A DNA stretch of 64,000 bases, taken from assembly GCA_030710605.1 (NCBI GenBank), contig CP092886.1:157411424-157475423 (forward strand). The letters run 5' to 3'. Positions within the stretch are counted from its first letter, which is position 1. Each line of letters opens with the position of its first letter. The notes under the pieces were generated by a model that was not told where the DNA came from, made no database searches, and saw only the letters and a list, made by a program, of their open reading frames with translations. Below are positions 21,457-33,370 of the stretch, in pieces. Both the position numbers and the translations under genes were made by a program. The stretch comes from Cordylochernes scorpioides (Eukaryota > Arthropoda > Arachnida > Pseudoscorpiones > Chernetidae).

Positions 21457-22725
21457 ATTAATAAAAAATTTAATTCTCAAAACAACGCCTTCCAAATGAA
21501 TTACAAAAATATCGATTCTTTCCCCAACACTCACAAACAACTTATTACATTTTACCCACATAAGACACGCATCCAACACTCACAACCAATACCAAAAACT
21601 CAGATCTAAAGGCCAAATACGAACAAAAACATGCACATTACCACTTCAAAGATAGGATAAAAGAAAAAAAAGTAAAGCCTTCGAGCTCATGTTTCTTCCG
21701 AAAGGAAGGAACGACCACTTAAGAGGGTCGAGGACTCTCCTCGAACCCTGTATTAAAAGATTCGATTCTGGTCACGACCTCCCGATAACGAAGTATATAT
21801 CGGGCGAGCATAACTTAAGTGCCCTAGGGGACCACATAAAAACCCCTAGAACGCATTAAGGCTCGAGACAAATTAATACAAAACACTCGGCCTTGAGATC
21901 TTTAAAGACACTACAACCCCAAAACATTACAACAAATACAAATACAACCTTAAGGTTAACTAGATTCCCGTGTCTCCTGTACACATAATATAAACTGGGA
22001 AAAAATTCTGGGAAGGATCATGTTTCCACCCACAAAAGTCGCACAAGAGACAAAAAATCTACAAGGGCATCAAAACTCGGAAGTCTCCGCGTTACCTAGA
22101 TACACACAGGCATGCAACTTTCATCATTAAGAGATATTTTTGGGTATCTCTCTACATACATTTTTATTTCTCATCCCATTTTATTTAAATTTGTTTATTT
22201 TTGAATTTATTAATGCTCAATCAAAATATTTATCATTTATATAACAACTTTTTTTAAATTTTTGTTATAAACCAATTTTACTTTTCAACCACTCAACCAT
22301 TTTTTTTAAAAATGAAAATTCACTTTGATTTCTTTTAATTTTATTTTATTTTCCCAAAGCCCTAACAGAATATTCCCTCGATTTAGTTTTCCATACCTCG
22401 AGTTGAATAATTGTATAGGCATCATTTTTTTATTTTTCTTTCTCAACAATGCCACCAATGCGCATTCAGAAAAAATCCCTTGACGTAGCTTTCCATACCT
22501 CGAGTTGAATAATTGTATAGGCATCATCATTTTATTTTTTTTTTCTTCTACTCAACAATTATTTCACCAGCACAATTCGCTTTTACCCTTTTTATTTCCC
22601 CTACAATACTTGTATATAGGCTCACAGTGCTCCCTAATTAATTTTTCCCCACAAAATTACTTTTCTCTTACAGAATTCACTTCAGGCTACCCCTTTTTGA
22701 ATTCTTCACATGTAGGGGACGCATC
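21457..22725 (+). other. gypsy-B 3' non-coding region with a 112-bp tandem duplication
   Basis: No reliable frame. A purine- and cytosine-rich block (about 21660-21870) with ttcgaggactctcctcgaaccc may form hairpins. At about 22386-22440 and 22488-22540 the phrase 'ccatacctcgagttgaataattg' recurs, marking a duplication of roughly 112 bp. The polypurine tract before the 3' LTR is aggggac at about 22713-22719. Confidence 0.55.
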
Positions 22726-23427
22726 TGTGATGATTTGTATATAGCAATATGTAACCTCACCACAATCTATGTGATGTATCGTCAAAAGATTCAAATAAAA
22801 GTTAGGCTTCGCGAAAGAGAGAACAGCAATTAACAGGATTGCATCATCCAGGAAGTAAAGGTCACTGCCCAGGACCCATAAAACTAAAGTTCAAAGACCT
22901 TCTTCTTCCTGGAAGATTGCAATCATGGCGACAATGGAGGTACTAAGCCAATCACAGTTAAGCATGACCAACTAATAGCGAATCATAAGTAGGCACATAG
23001 AATGATCTCCACCAATGAGAAGCCAAGATAGTTAATGACGATTATCTCGGACAAGAAGTTAGGGAGAAGGTAGGTGACCGGGCTAGAAGCAAGGTGTGCT
23101 CAACTTAGGCTCCAACCAAGGTAAAGTCCTCTCGATCATGTGAAAGGCAAAGGTACCTCCTCCAGTCTCATAATTCTCCCTTTCGCAAAGTCCATGTTCT
23201 ATCCCATCCAGGTGTGCTCGTTATTTCCCCTGTGGAAACCCACCATTCGACCAAGGCTGCGCCATCAATCATCAATTCAATATAATCCGACAGAGGATTC
23301 ACCACAATTCACCAATCCCACAGTAAGTTGACAGGATCTTACACAGGTAAACAACAGGATCCGACAGAGAGTCGACAGGATAAATCGAAATCCGACAGAG
23401 TCGACAGGATTTAATCGAAATCCGACA
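22726..23427 (+). repeat. gypsy-B 3' LTR
   Basis: Direct repeat of the 5' LTR. Over the central portion only scattered single-base changes are seen. A 63-codon chance frame inside (23140-23331) encodes exactly the same residues as its 5' partner (17472-17663). The 3' copy is longer because the terminal 'tccgacagag...gtcgacagg' unit is repeated more often. It ends at CCGACA before tatatatatg. Confidence 0.8.
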
Positions 23428-23649
23428 TATATATATGTTATATAAAAATATTATTTTATTCTAAATTATAATTTCATAGATTAAAATACTCTGCTAAATC
23501 GACCGCCAGAGGTCACTCTTCCCCTATAAAAACTCGTTGTTTCATCCCAATGGTTGGCTCAAAACATTTGTACATTATGTAAATAAGCTTTTCATTTTTT
23601 TATTCTTACGCCTTAAGCCAGGCAGTACTTTTGTCAAATTATGTTCTTA

Positions 23650-24090
23650 TATATTATATATACGAGATATGATCCTGTCGACTTTCGATGTGGCACTATA
23701 GTGATAATAATGTGGTGAGTGAGAAATAAGCACACGACGAGTTGTTAGAGGAATAATCCAGGCAGCCAGCCGAGAGAGAGCGAGCGAGACGTTATCAGCT
23801 GAACGACTGTTTTTCCTGTGTACACAACCGGGGGGCTAACCAGGAAAGTCGCCAGGTGGTGACGCCCCCCCCCCCCCTCAGGAATGTGGTCAAAATGGTC
23901 GTGAGTTAGTTGTATTCTATTGACTACGTCTCTCTCTCTCTGGTCGACTGTAGATTTACTTTATTATTCCTGTAAGAGCATATATTATGACATATACGTT
24001 AGCTCAAATAAAACAATCTCTGATCAAAACCATTTTTGTTATTATACTTTCAAGAAATTTAACCACGACTGCATCACCATAGCATAATCA
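23650..24090 (+). repeat. possible solo LTR or promoter-like fragment
   Basis: A stretch more GC-rich than its surroundings, with a C-run at about 23868-23878, a (tc)n tract near 23930, and aataaaac near 24008 as a possible polyadenylation signal. The layout resembles an LTR: GC-rich 5' part, AT-rich 3' part, poly-A signal. No partner copy and no certain target duplication are seen in the window. Confidence 0.3.
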
Positions 24091-25215
24091 TCAAGATCAT
24101 CCAAAATTCAAGCAGAAAATCTCATTCATCTTCATTATATAACATATATATATATATAGCACATTATATATATAGCTTATATTGCTCAATAATTTTCAGA
24201 AAATTTACATGAGTATTTTTAGGTGATGCATTTTTTTGTGGCTAGTGAATAAGCAGGGTATATGACTATTATGTTGGAAGAACAGTTGGAAGGTTAATCT
24301 AAATGTGCCATCTAGTAATTTCCATTGTGGTAGTATTAGTGCATCCATTCCTTATCATAAATGAATGATAACTATGAAATGTTATTTGAAATACTACATA
24401 TTTTTGTAAAATACTTATTAATTGGAAAAATGTAAAATAAATAGAAACAAAGTCATATTTCCAAATTAAATATTTAAAAATTATCTAAAAATCATATAGG
24501 TATGAAGTTATAAGCAATATACCATAAAAGAAACCACATTGCTTTGACATTTAAGCAATTATCTTGATGCAAAATTTCGTGATGTAGGGTATGTACTTTT
24601 AGCACACATTCTCTGTGAACAAATAAATTACAAATATGTATGTGTATATATAAGAAAAATAAATTTCTTAATAAAATGTAAACACTATATTTTTGGGATA
24701 TTTTGAATTTATTCACACATACATTTTGGAATACAATTTTTCAATAATTTTTTCCTTTATATACATATACAGCAAAACCTGTCTTGAAAGTATCAATATG
24801 TTAAACAGAAAAAACACAACAGGCTTGACAATAGGAATAAAAAATTTTCATATTCAAATTTTACTATGGTAGGATACATAGATATTTATATATGGCATTA
24901 TTTTCAATTTCTTTCAGCAGACACATTTAATTCGGAATCAACAATATTTATTTGTTTTTTTTTTCTCTTCAAAATATTTTGAATTTTAGTGAAGTAAATC
25001 GTATAATTTTGTTTTTATTTGTATAGAACTGCTGAAAATAGATTTTTCTATATACATTTCATTTATTTTTCTAAAAGAATTACGATATATCATTTTAAAT
25101 ATATATTGAAAAATCTTATAAATGTATGCAATATTATAAATATGGCTGAAAATACATTTTAGATGCTATATATTCATTTTTGGTAAAAATATTAATATTA
25201 ATAAAAACTTTGATA
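24091..25215. other. AT-rich non-coding stretch
   Basis: Only short frames of low complexity, (ta)n runs around 24150-24170, and poly-T tracts. No element ends or coding similarity seen. Confidence 0.6.
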
Positions 25216-25365
25216 TAATAGAACCTCTATGAGAGGAGACCTCTCTACAAAGGACAGTTTCCATTACCATTTTTATTATTTAGAAACTCTCCAGTAGAAA
25301 GACACCTATCCCTAAAGGATACTTTTGCTCTGACACTAGGTGTCCTTTACAGAGGTTCTACTTTA
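25216..25365. mobile_element. MITE-like element, copy 1
   Basis: Roughly 150 bp with inverted ends: tagaacctct on the left and agaggttcta on the right. It shares the internal block 'acctctctacaaaggacagttt' and the 'aggtgtccttta' end with the cleaner copy at 35597-35756. It has no coding capacity. The pogo/mariner style of ends is inferred from the sister copy. Confidence 0.65.
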
Positions 25366-27697
25366 TAAAAAAATTATTGAATTAAAAAACAATTTGGATG
25401 AAAAGTGATTGAATGAAAACTGAAAGATGCCCAGGACAGGTAAATTCAATAGATTTAAGCATTTTAAGAGCTTGAAAATTAGATGTAAATGCATTAGATA
25501 AGTTCATATGCTTAAAGTTGGAAATTGCCACACAAATAAGTTTTAGTTAAAAATTGATTCCTTAGACAAAATTTTACTATATATATATAGGAAGAAATAT
25601 ATTTTAACAAAAAATAATACTCTAGTAAATACATATATAAATATACAATTATATATATATATATGCACAACAAACACTGAATATGTTGCTCTTGTGACAC
25701 ACTTATGTAAGGAATATATAATATAATATTTGTGGGGAGAATATTATAAATGCAACATATATATCATGAGATTAAATGTAATATATAGAACATGTATATC
25801 ATATATATATATTCTCTCGGTGAGAACAAAAATAAAATTCAACATAAATACATTAGATATATATATATTTATAACACACACAATTGGCAACACGAAGAAT
25901 GAATATATGTAATTTAGAATTTGAGAAATTGCATGCAACAAATATGAGATTATATATATCGTGTATATCGTATATATATAGTAATATATCTAGGAGAGCT
26001 AAAATGACTTTTAACATTTTGAAAAAATGACTTTTTGTAAAATATATACATTTTGGCCAGCATTCAATAGTCCAAAAAATCTCTTTCCATGCCATCAGTC
26101 AAAAAGAGAATAGAGAGCAACCAATGCTGTAAATTAAGAGATTTGATATCTAGGTAAAATATAATTTCTCATTTGAGGCAAATCAAACCCAGAATATTTA
26201 TTGACTTGTATTAAAAATCTATATGAAACATTTTAAGAATTAAAATAAAGTATATATATAGCATATCAAACATGGTAGCAAAATGTTGCTTTACAAATAA
26301 AGTGACATTTACAAATAAATTTTCAATAAATCTATATTCAATTTAGATTTTTAAAAGCTCATAGATATTATAAAAAATTCCAAGCCATGAAAGGTACCTA
26401 TATTGTTTTAGAAAATTTCATAATTTTGGTTAAATATATGTCAAAGATTTAGAATGATTTTTAAAAAGTTATATAAATGTATATTAACATAATAAAATGC
26501 TAATTGACCAGATATTTGTAAGCATATAGGTATATATTATTTTGTTCAGAAAAACGTGGGAAAATAAGCTTTCTGATCATTGAGTGCAAAAATTACTTCA
26601 AAATTGCTTACTTTGTATGTCAGTGATGATGAATATGCTAAATAATTATACTTTCCCGTGTTTGATTACTTGGTGTCTATTTAATAGCTTTTTGTCTGGT
26701 TTGTAGAGATTCTTTATTAGAGGATAATAAGCCTATATTAATTAGATATATGTATAGATTTAGCATAGAGTGAATGGTGCGCACAGGTGAAATAAATTAT
26801 TAAATATATTCAGGCTTATTTTTAAATTAGAATAAAATTGTTAAAATTAGTATAGGCAGGTTGAGATTTTGTATGCTTTTTTAAAATATATATTCTCTCA
26901 ATGAATTGGCCTCATCTGAAATTAATGAGGGAGACATATTAAATAATTATATTTAAGATAATTGATAATATTAATGTTCAATTTGGGCAATATATATATA
27001 TATATATACTGATTCTTTAAATTTTAGTTGTCTTTTAAGCATAGAAGCTCTTCTTCATACAGTTATACATGAAAAAAAAAAACAATAGAAAAAAATAAAA
27101 AGATCAGGTGTTGATATTAAAAACAAAGTAGGCATATCCTGACCATGAGTACATGTCCTCATGGTAAGAATATGCCTACAGTTATACATGTTTGAAAGCC
27201 TACATCAAATTTAAGAATCTTGTTGATTATAAAAGAATCACTATTTCTGAAATTAAACCTTGATTACTTTAATTTTAACAAGCTAAACTCAAATATTTTG
27301 TTTGTATCTTCCACATTTTTATTGGGCTTATCACCCTTCTTATTTTAAAAGCAGCATTCTAGGAATGTGTGCCAAGTAGATGGGCAATCAGCCTCACAAA
27401 ATAGTGGGAATATCAATAAAATATTTGATCCATTAAAACTATTCATCATTAATTTCATATAGTTGTTCTATATTTCTCTCTCTCACATTAATTAGTTTGA
27501 AAACAAAAATCAACAATTTCACAAGCTATGAAAAATTTTAATTTGTAGACTAAACATGGAGCGGTATGTATGTTTACTAAAACTATCGAGCATTGTCAGA
27601 AAGTTGTTGAATTCTGAAAATTTTATCCTTCTTTACCCCCCCCCCCTCTTTTTTTATAGTAAATAAAATTTATAAATATGATTGCACCTTTTAATTT
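25366..27697. other. AT-rich non-coding stretch with small hairpin
   Basis: Mostly (ta)n-rich and poly-A/T sequence. A hairpin at about 27128-27179 has arms gtaggcatat...gaccatgag and ctcatggt...atatgcctac around a tacatgtc loop. The rest has no recognisable element or gene. Confidence 0.55.
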
Positions 27698-27921
27698 ATG
27701 CCTTATAATTTATCATTTTATAAGTCTCCACATTATCTCAAATTATCAAAAAAATTAAGATAAACTGAATGACATAAAATCAGAAAACAGAAAAATAACT
27801 AGCATTTTTCAAATGGCAGTTTTTTTTTTAATTCTCATGATTTTATGTCATTCAGTTTATCTAAATGTTTTTGATAATTTGAGATAATGTGGAGAGATAA
27901 AAATGATAAATTATAAGGCAT
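27698..27921. repeat. long inverted repeat (MITE/foldback), about 85-bp arms
   Basis: The left arm (27698-27783) reads atgccttataatttatca...tgacataaaatca. The right arm (27838-27921) is its inverted copy, with a few small indels. The spacer is about 55 bp with poly-T. No ORF. A terminal-inverted-repeat element is the simplest reading, but no clear target duplication is visible. Confidence 0.75.
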
Positions 27922-29167
27922 ATAAGGCCTCAAGAAAGAAGTGACTAGTAACCATGTGTGTTCTAGAATTTGTAATTACAAAGCTGAAAATATATAGTCA
28001 GAAAATATTTAAATGAAAATACAAAAGACAAATGGAGCCAAAGACAATTTTCAGCAAAATTCTAGCTGAATATGATAAGTAATAAAGGGATTATCTAATA
28101 GGTGGCAATTGTAGAAGGACGCAAACAGCCTCATTTCAATGATAAGTAGAATTTTACTCTTATTTCATTTAATTTAATTTTGCACTTGCAAAAGCTTAAA
28201 GTAATTAACATGAAATATGCAATCTATATTTTGAGATTTTATTTTGCCTAACTTTTAATTTTAAGATTCTATTATAGTGTCTTATATATGGCACCAATAA
28301 CAGCGGTAAACCAAAAATTGACAGATAACCAGATACAAAGCATATTTCTCTGCATGATGTCTTAGATTTACCTAAATTGACAGAGAGAAAAATGTAGCCA
28401 AGTTTCACTGGCAGTTGCCATTATAAACAAAAAAAAAATTGAAAAAAATTTTGAATATGTACAATAATGTATATTGATTGCCACACACCTGCTTGTTTCT
28501 CTCACTTTTTGATGATATCTTCAAAAGAAGAAAGAGGAATGTTACTGAAGATCTTACAAACCTCTTATAAATGCAAAATAAGTTTTCTTCTTGATAACTG
28601 AGAAGATTTATTTGCTCTTTCTAAGCAAATTGTCAAGAATATTCTGAATTTTAATTTAGTCAAATAGACTAAAGCACAAATTTTAAATCTTCACATTAAC
28701 CCTTTTTCAAGTTTTTGAAAAATCATTTACATTTGAAGAATAGTTGCTGTACAATATGTCACCTGTAAGTTAATGATTTATTGTTAAATGAAGAATGCTG
28801 TGGGTATTCATTCCTCAAAAAACTAAAATATTGGAATGGCATTCATATTTCAACCTATGATTTAAAAAAAGTAATACAGCACAAGGTGGTACACACACAT
28901 CATTTTTTACTACCCTCTTTTACAAAAAAAAAATTAAAATTACATTGGGTTGTAATAACACACAGCAACCCACAGATATACAATCTTCTTATAACAGACT
29001 TATCAGATAAATATTTACCTTACCAATATGTCCAGTTATATAGGGCTGCCGTTAATAAAGTAAAAATTTTCTACCAACTAGGATCTCCTAAATTTATATT
29101 CTTATACTATATCTCTTTTTTTATTATTTCTAGTTGTATTTTTTAAATAAACACGATACATCCTCAA
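27922..29167. other. AT-rich non-coding stretch
   Basis: A frame of 121 codons at 28781-29146 has no recognisable motif and is lysine, leucine and tyrosine rich, as expected from composition. I do not call it a gene. No repeats with defined ends seen. Confidence 0.5.
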
Positions 29168-29316
29168 GGTAATGAGACCAAATCAAAATAAATAGTATGT
29201 GACGTTGAGTAACAGTGTTGTTACCATCTTCAGACAAAAGATGGTGCCTGAAGATGGTAACAATGCTGTTGCCAAAACATCACACATTATTTATTTGGAT
29301 TTGGTCTTATTACCTT
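29168..29316. repeat. foldback repeat with Penelope/hammerhead-like centre
   Basis: Inverted arms of about 60 bp: ggtaatgagaccaaatc on the left and gatttggtcttattacc on the right, centred near 29242. The right half has CTGAAGA, then an 8-bp stem (TGGTAACA/TGTTGCCA), then AAAAC where a hammerhead would have GAAAC. A related single-sided block lies at about 11980-12065. It is probably a relic of a Penelope-type terminus. Confidence 0.65.
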
Positions 29317-31400
29317 GTCTTTATAATCTAAAATTCAAATTGTGCCTTGTCCCAATATATCCTAAATATCAAATTTATATTATTATTTGTATGAGCTGAT
29401 TTCTTTATTTTTCAATTTTAGTATAATTATGTATTTTAAAATATCTCAGGAATTTCTTATGCAAGTCATGATAAAGGCTTTGTTAGTGAGATAAATAACA
29501 AAGTGGTAATAAATAAAAATATTATAATAGTATATCAAAGAGGTACATAAACTAAGAAAATTCTATTAGATTTAGCAACCCACTTGGCAACATTAAATTG
29601 AGTAAATATAACAAGTTTTAATATTACATTTTAAATTTTGTTGCTAAAAATTTGAGCTGATAAAATCATTTTAATTTTAAAATAATAAACCTTAGTTTGC
29701 AAACATTTAAATAGAAAATAACAAAAAAAAATTAAATGCTAAAACAAATAAAATGGCGAACAGTATATCTTTATATAATACAGTATATTAAATAACAATA
29801 ATAAAATTTAAAATATAATACAAGGGTATCTAACATTTATTATCTCTGAGAAAATTATATATATATTTAAACTAAACTAATAGAATAGTACATTCCTTTA
29901 TACTTTTCATATCAAATATTGCACACAATATTGGGCACTTTAAAATCCTAAATAAATGCCTTTTTATATTTAAAGTAACAATATGGATTGCTCAGCCTTG
30001 AAAATAAATTATATTATTATATATATCTGCATTTATTAATAATTCAATCAAATTAGAAAATGAGAATGTGGTTAAATTTCGAAATATCATTTTTTTTAAT
30101 TGCATCAATTTTTAAGTGTAATTTTTATATCAAAATAATTTTTTTTATCTGTGAGAGAGAGTTACAGGTTTCAAAAATTACAAAAGAATAGGTGACACAA
30201 ATTTTTTATTAAAAAATTGTGTGAAACTTCCTGGCAGGCCATTCATCTAAATTTAAAAACATATTGATCCAATAATGGAGAAATTAAAAGTTGTTGTCAT
30301 CTATTATTTTGTAAATAAATTTATCTATAGAAAAACGTTTGAAATATTTAAATATATTTTGGTTTATTTCCTAAATAGGTATTATATACTCACATATGTT
30401 TATAAATATATATTTATATATTTTTTCTTTATTATTAACAAAAATGAGCATATAAACATTTTAAAATGGATATTGATATTTATGTTTGATGCTCTCTCTA
30501 TTCATGTCATACTATTCCAAAAGGAAATATATAGCACACAAGGATGAAAATGAAGTAACTTGCACAGGAACATATTTAGACTATTACATCACACACATCC
30601 TTCACTAGATAAATTAAATGCAAAACAGATGAGTATATTTGAATGGCATTTTAATCAATTTAATCAAAGTTCATAATCACAATATGATTTAGATCAATTT
30701 TAATTTTACAAAGAATACTATATATATATATGCTTACTATTATATATGATTTGAAACATTTATGGACTAAATCCTTATTTAAAATGACAATTTGGACCAT
30801 TGAGTCCTTATATATATATATATAACCTGATGGGGAATCGAGATCAACTTCATCAAAGTCCATATTACAGAAATGACTTGATATCTTTAACTTGAGAGAG
30901 AGAGAGAAATAGATAATTACCAAAGAGAGAGTAAATATTTAGAAAGTGTTTAATTTGTATTAATATATTTTGTATATAGATTGATGTACTGAATGCTTGG
31001 ATCCCTCATTATTGGGAACCAAAGTAAATCAGTTTCACTCAGTACTATGGCTTTGTTCTTCATATATTCAAAACCTGAATACATTAAGATTCTTGATCCT
31101 CCAATTTGTTTACTAATGTAAATTGTAGAACATCCTTTAAAATTTGGTGCAGAAAAATGGGTAAAATTATCTTTAGTCTCATTAAGGGAATTAATTTTAC
31201 ACAGCAATTAAGTTGGCAGAATTTGACAAACTAGTGCATTAATGTCCAATGGAAGAAGGCTGGATTGAAATTCTTGATATTGGTACAATTTTTAGGCATT
31301 TTCAAAATTATTTTCTTATATTTTAAATCATACATGAATTAAATATATAAAATAATTGCCTTTTTTAAAGATTGCAAAGAGTTCAGAATATTCATGAGCT
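29317..31400. other. AT-rich non-coding stretch
   Basis: Contains (ta)n runs and short frames (for example 30275-30547, 90 codons of I/Y/F/K-rich residues) that match composition. I see no motif or element end. Confidence 0.55.
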
Positions 31401-31421
31401 TTCTTTGTCATCACTTCTTGT

Positions 31422-32963
31422 TCAATAACGTTTTCGCCTTTTAGTTCTCCTTTTCCCCTTTTTTTTCTCGTTATAAATTCTTTTCATGGTGTTCATGTCT
31501 TTTCCACAGATCGGCCGGTGAGAATAGTTTTTATCTGGCTTAGTTGCTGTTGCACTGCCGTGATTCTCTTTATTAGGCTGAACAGGCTGTTCTTCGCATG
31601 TATTGTTCGCAGAGTCGGCCGATTCTGAAAATTGATTCAAAGTTAATGGTTCCATTATTTGAGCTATTTCAAGGTTGGACACAATTAATGGATCATTAGT
31701 TTCTATTCCTGTAAGAGCTTCATTTGTTGATATGGAAGTAAAATCCTCTTTAAAAGGATTTACAGACAATGTAGCTGGCAATTCTCCTGTATTTTTGGTT
31801 TTTATCTCTTTAATATTTTCATTGCCAATTGTGCTTGATACTGAATCATCCAGCACAACAATAGGAGGTTTGACAATTGGATCTCTTTTAAAGGCCTCAT
31901 TTAAAAGGCCTTCTATTTCTTCCAAGATATTTTTCTTATCAATATTTTTTGTTGCAGTGTAGGATGTTCCTGGTGTTGTTAATGAGTGTAATGTTCCTTG
32001 TTTTCTTGTTGGGTGTGAAGTTCCTGGTGTTGTTAATGAACGCGATGTTCCTGGTACTAGTCCTGGTGTTGCTATGTGTAATGTTCTTGTTGTTGTTGCT
32101 ATCTGTGATGTTCCTGGTGTTGTCGTTGAAGTTTGTGGAGTTGGGGGAAGATCAATCACTGGCCGCAATATCCCAAACTCACTGAATGTTGTACGATTAT
32201 GGATAAGGCTATCAAAATCAATAGTTTGGGATAAATTAGCATTAGGAGTTGGTGGGTTTTCCCTATCTGAACTTATGGGGAATATATGCTGAAATGCAAG
32301 AGATGCAATGTCATAGGTATACAAATCATATGGAGAGTGAGCAAATTCTTCCAATTCATGCAAAAAGTGGTCTGTGTGTATGCCAAGAAATGTAGAAATT
32401 TTATTTCTAATAACAATCGATTTAATATGATATCGAAAGAGTGATGTAAGAAGTGTATTCTTTAGCGTATTAATAACTGGTAAACGAAGATTTAGAATCA
32501 GTCTCAATTCTCTATCAAAGAATGGTACTAGTCTTTGCACTGCGGTTGGTATCACCTGAAAGAATCGCTCCGAACTGTCACGATAACCCTCAATAATGGG
32601 CACAGAGCTCCATATATTTTTTTTATAAAGTGATTTCCTGAATTCAATAATATCTTTCAAAACCACAGTAGGTAAGTTCAAAAACTTCATGTCACTATAA
32701 CGAAATATTCCAGTAACGACATCATACATTTCAAAAGTATCATTTTTGATATTGGTTCGAATTAATGATAAAGGTTCTAAGCATTTGATACAAAAGATAT
32801 TTTTCCTGGATTCTCTCACAATGCAAATAAAACAGCCCGGTGTTAAACAACAATTAGTCATTGATGGTCGTATCATCGATCTCCTACAATAAGTACATAG
32901 AACCACTACCTCACTACGTGAGTCTTTAGGAGTGCTGGAATGTGATATCTGAGGAATCTCCAT
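31422..32963 (-). CDS. Topors-like protein with degenerate RING finger
   Basis: A 513-codon minus-strand frame. Topors proteins are nuclear E3 ubiquitin/SUMO ligases. Residues 23-61 hold eight cysteines in RING spacing (C23, C26, C38, C39, C44, C47, C58, C61), but the usual His is replaced ('CCLTPGCFIC'). Residues 102-223 match the conserved Topors domain: 'IIEFRKSLYKK', 'RFFQVIPTAVQRLVPFFDREL', 'FLHELEEFAHSPYDLYTYD'. About residues 275-335 repeat a 'TTPGTS' motif. The C-terminus is a basic 'KKKGKRRTKRRKRY', a likely nuclear signal. I start at the ATG at 32963 because a polypyrimidine tract and CAG acceptor lie just upstream, so a 5' exon may exist. It is shorter than vertebrate Topors. The family call is firm; ligase activity is unproven. 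Confidence 0.8.
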   Translation of the reverse strand: MEIPQISHSSTPKDSRSEVVVLCTYCRRSMIRPSMTNCCLTPGCFICIVRESRKNIFCIKCLEPLSLIRTNIKNDTFEMYDVVTGIFRYSDMKFLNLPTVVLKDIIEFRKSLYKKNIWSSVPIIEGYRDSSERFFQVIPTAVQRLVPFFDRELRLILNLRLPVINTLKNTLLTSLFRYHIKSIVIRNKISTFLGIHTDHFLHELEEFAHSPYDLYTYDIASLAFQHIFPISSDRENPPTPNANLSQTIDFDSLIHNRTTFSEFGILRPVIDLPPTPQTSTTTPGTSQIATTTRTLHIATPGLVPGTSRSLTTPGTSHPTRKQGTLHSLTTPGTSYTATKNIDKKNILEEIEGLLNEAFKRDPIVKPPIVVLDDSVSSTIGNENIKEIKTKNTGELPATLSVNPFKEDFTSISTNEALTGIETNDPLIVSNLEIAQIMEPLTLNQFSESADSANNTCEEQPVQPNKENHGSATATKPDKNYSHRPICGKDMNTMKRIYNEKKKGKRRTKRRKRY

Positions 32964-32966
32964 TTT

Positions 32967-32990
32967 CTGCAACAAAAAAAAATTCCAATT
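32967..32990 (-). promoter_or_regulatory. likely 3' splice site upstream of the Topors-like CDS
   Basis: On the minus strand a T-rich tract (about 32970-32980) leads into gttgCAG, followed 3 bases later by the ATG of the coding frame. This is the layout of an intron acceptor before a coding exon. Vertebrate TOPORS also keeps nearly all its coding sequence in one last exon, which fits. The matching donor was not identified. Confidence 0.5.
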
Positions 32991-33059
32991 AACATCTATT
33001 GATTTATTATGTAATAAATGCAAATGTGTGGAATTTTATATTTCATTTTTATATAAAAG

Positions 33060-33370
33060 ATAAATGATATGCATAGGTATACTTAACAAGATTGAGTGAC
33101 AAAATACTTTAGCACTTTCCACCCGAGGAACTCGAATTGGCGTCCTTGCCGAATTTGCATCGAGCCCAAAGGTCGCGAATTTGCATCCTCAATTTTCAAA
33201 ATTGAATATAAAATCACCGACGGCAGACACAAATCGTGTCCACAGGGATCTTGTCCCATACCTTCTTGCCTATCTATCAGTGGGTTGGGGGAGATGTCAG
33301 CTGACCCAATGTACCTGTAAAACATCATGTGCAACCACCGTTCCAGCAGCCCCTATTGCCTGATCATCTT
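33060..33370. other. moderately GC-rich block upstream of the Topors-like gene
   Basis: Sequence complexity rises here compared with the AT-rich flanks. Short frames on both strands have no recognised motif. It contains the repeated phrase 'gaatttgcatc' (33160 and 33177) and ends near cctgatcatcttc. It may hold promoter or 5' exon sequence of the minus-strand gene, or an unknown repeat. Confidence 0.3.

Larger units (their letters stand above)
17058..23427 (+). mobile_element. gypsy-B, LTR retrotransposon with defective pol
   Basis: Two long direct repeats (17058-17720 and 22726-23427) enclose gag, protease, a fragment of RT, RNase H and the start of integrase. The repeats start TGTGAT and end near CCGACA, flanked by a likely 4-bp TATA duplication (17054-17057 and 23428-23431). 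A purine-rich aggggac tract precedes the 3' LTR. The RT catalytic core and most of integrase are absent. A hairpin repeat (21181-21446) has inserted downstream. The LTRs are very similar despite the decayed coding region. Confidence 0.85.

Noticed and set aside
17472-23331. Two identical 63-codon frames as a duplicated gene
   Set aside because: They lie at the same place in the two LTRs of gypsy-B.
28781-29146. 121-codon frame on the plus strand
   Set aside because: Lysine/leucine/tyrosine-rich, no motif, consistent with chance in very AT-rich DNA.
30275-30547. 90-codon frame with hydrophobic runs
   Set aside because: I/Y/F/K composition follows from base content; no family or neighbour supports it.
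31675-32292. Plus-strand frames with 'MFLVLLMSVMFLVFLL'-type repeats
   Set aside because: Antisense of the TTPGTS repeat of the Topors-like gene.
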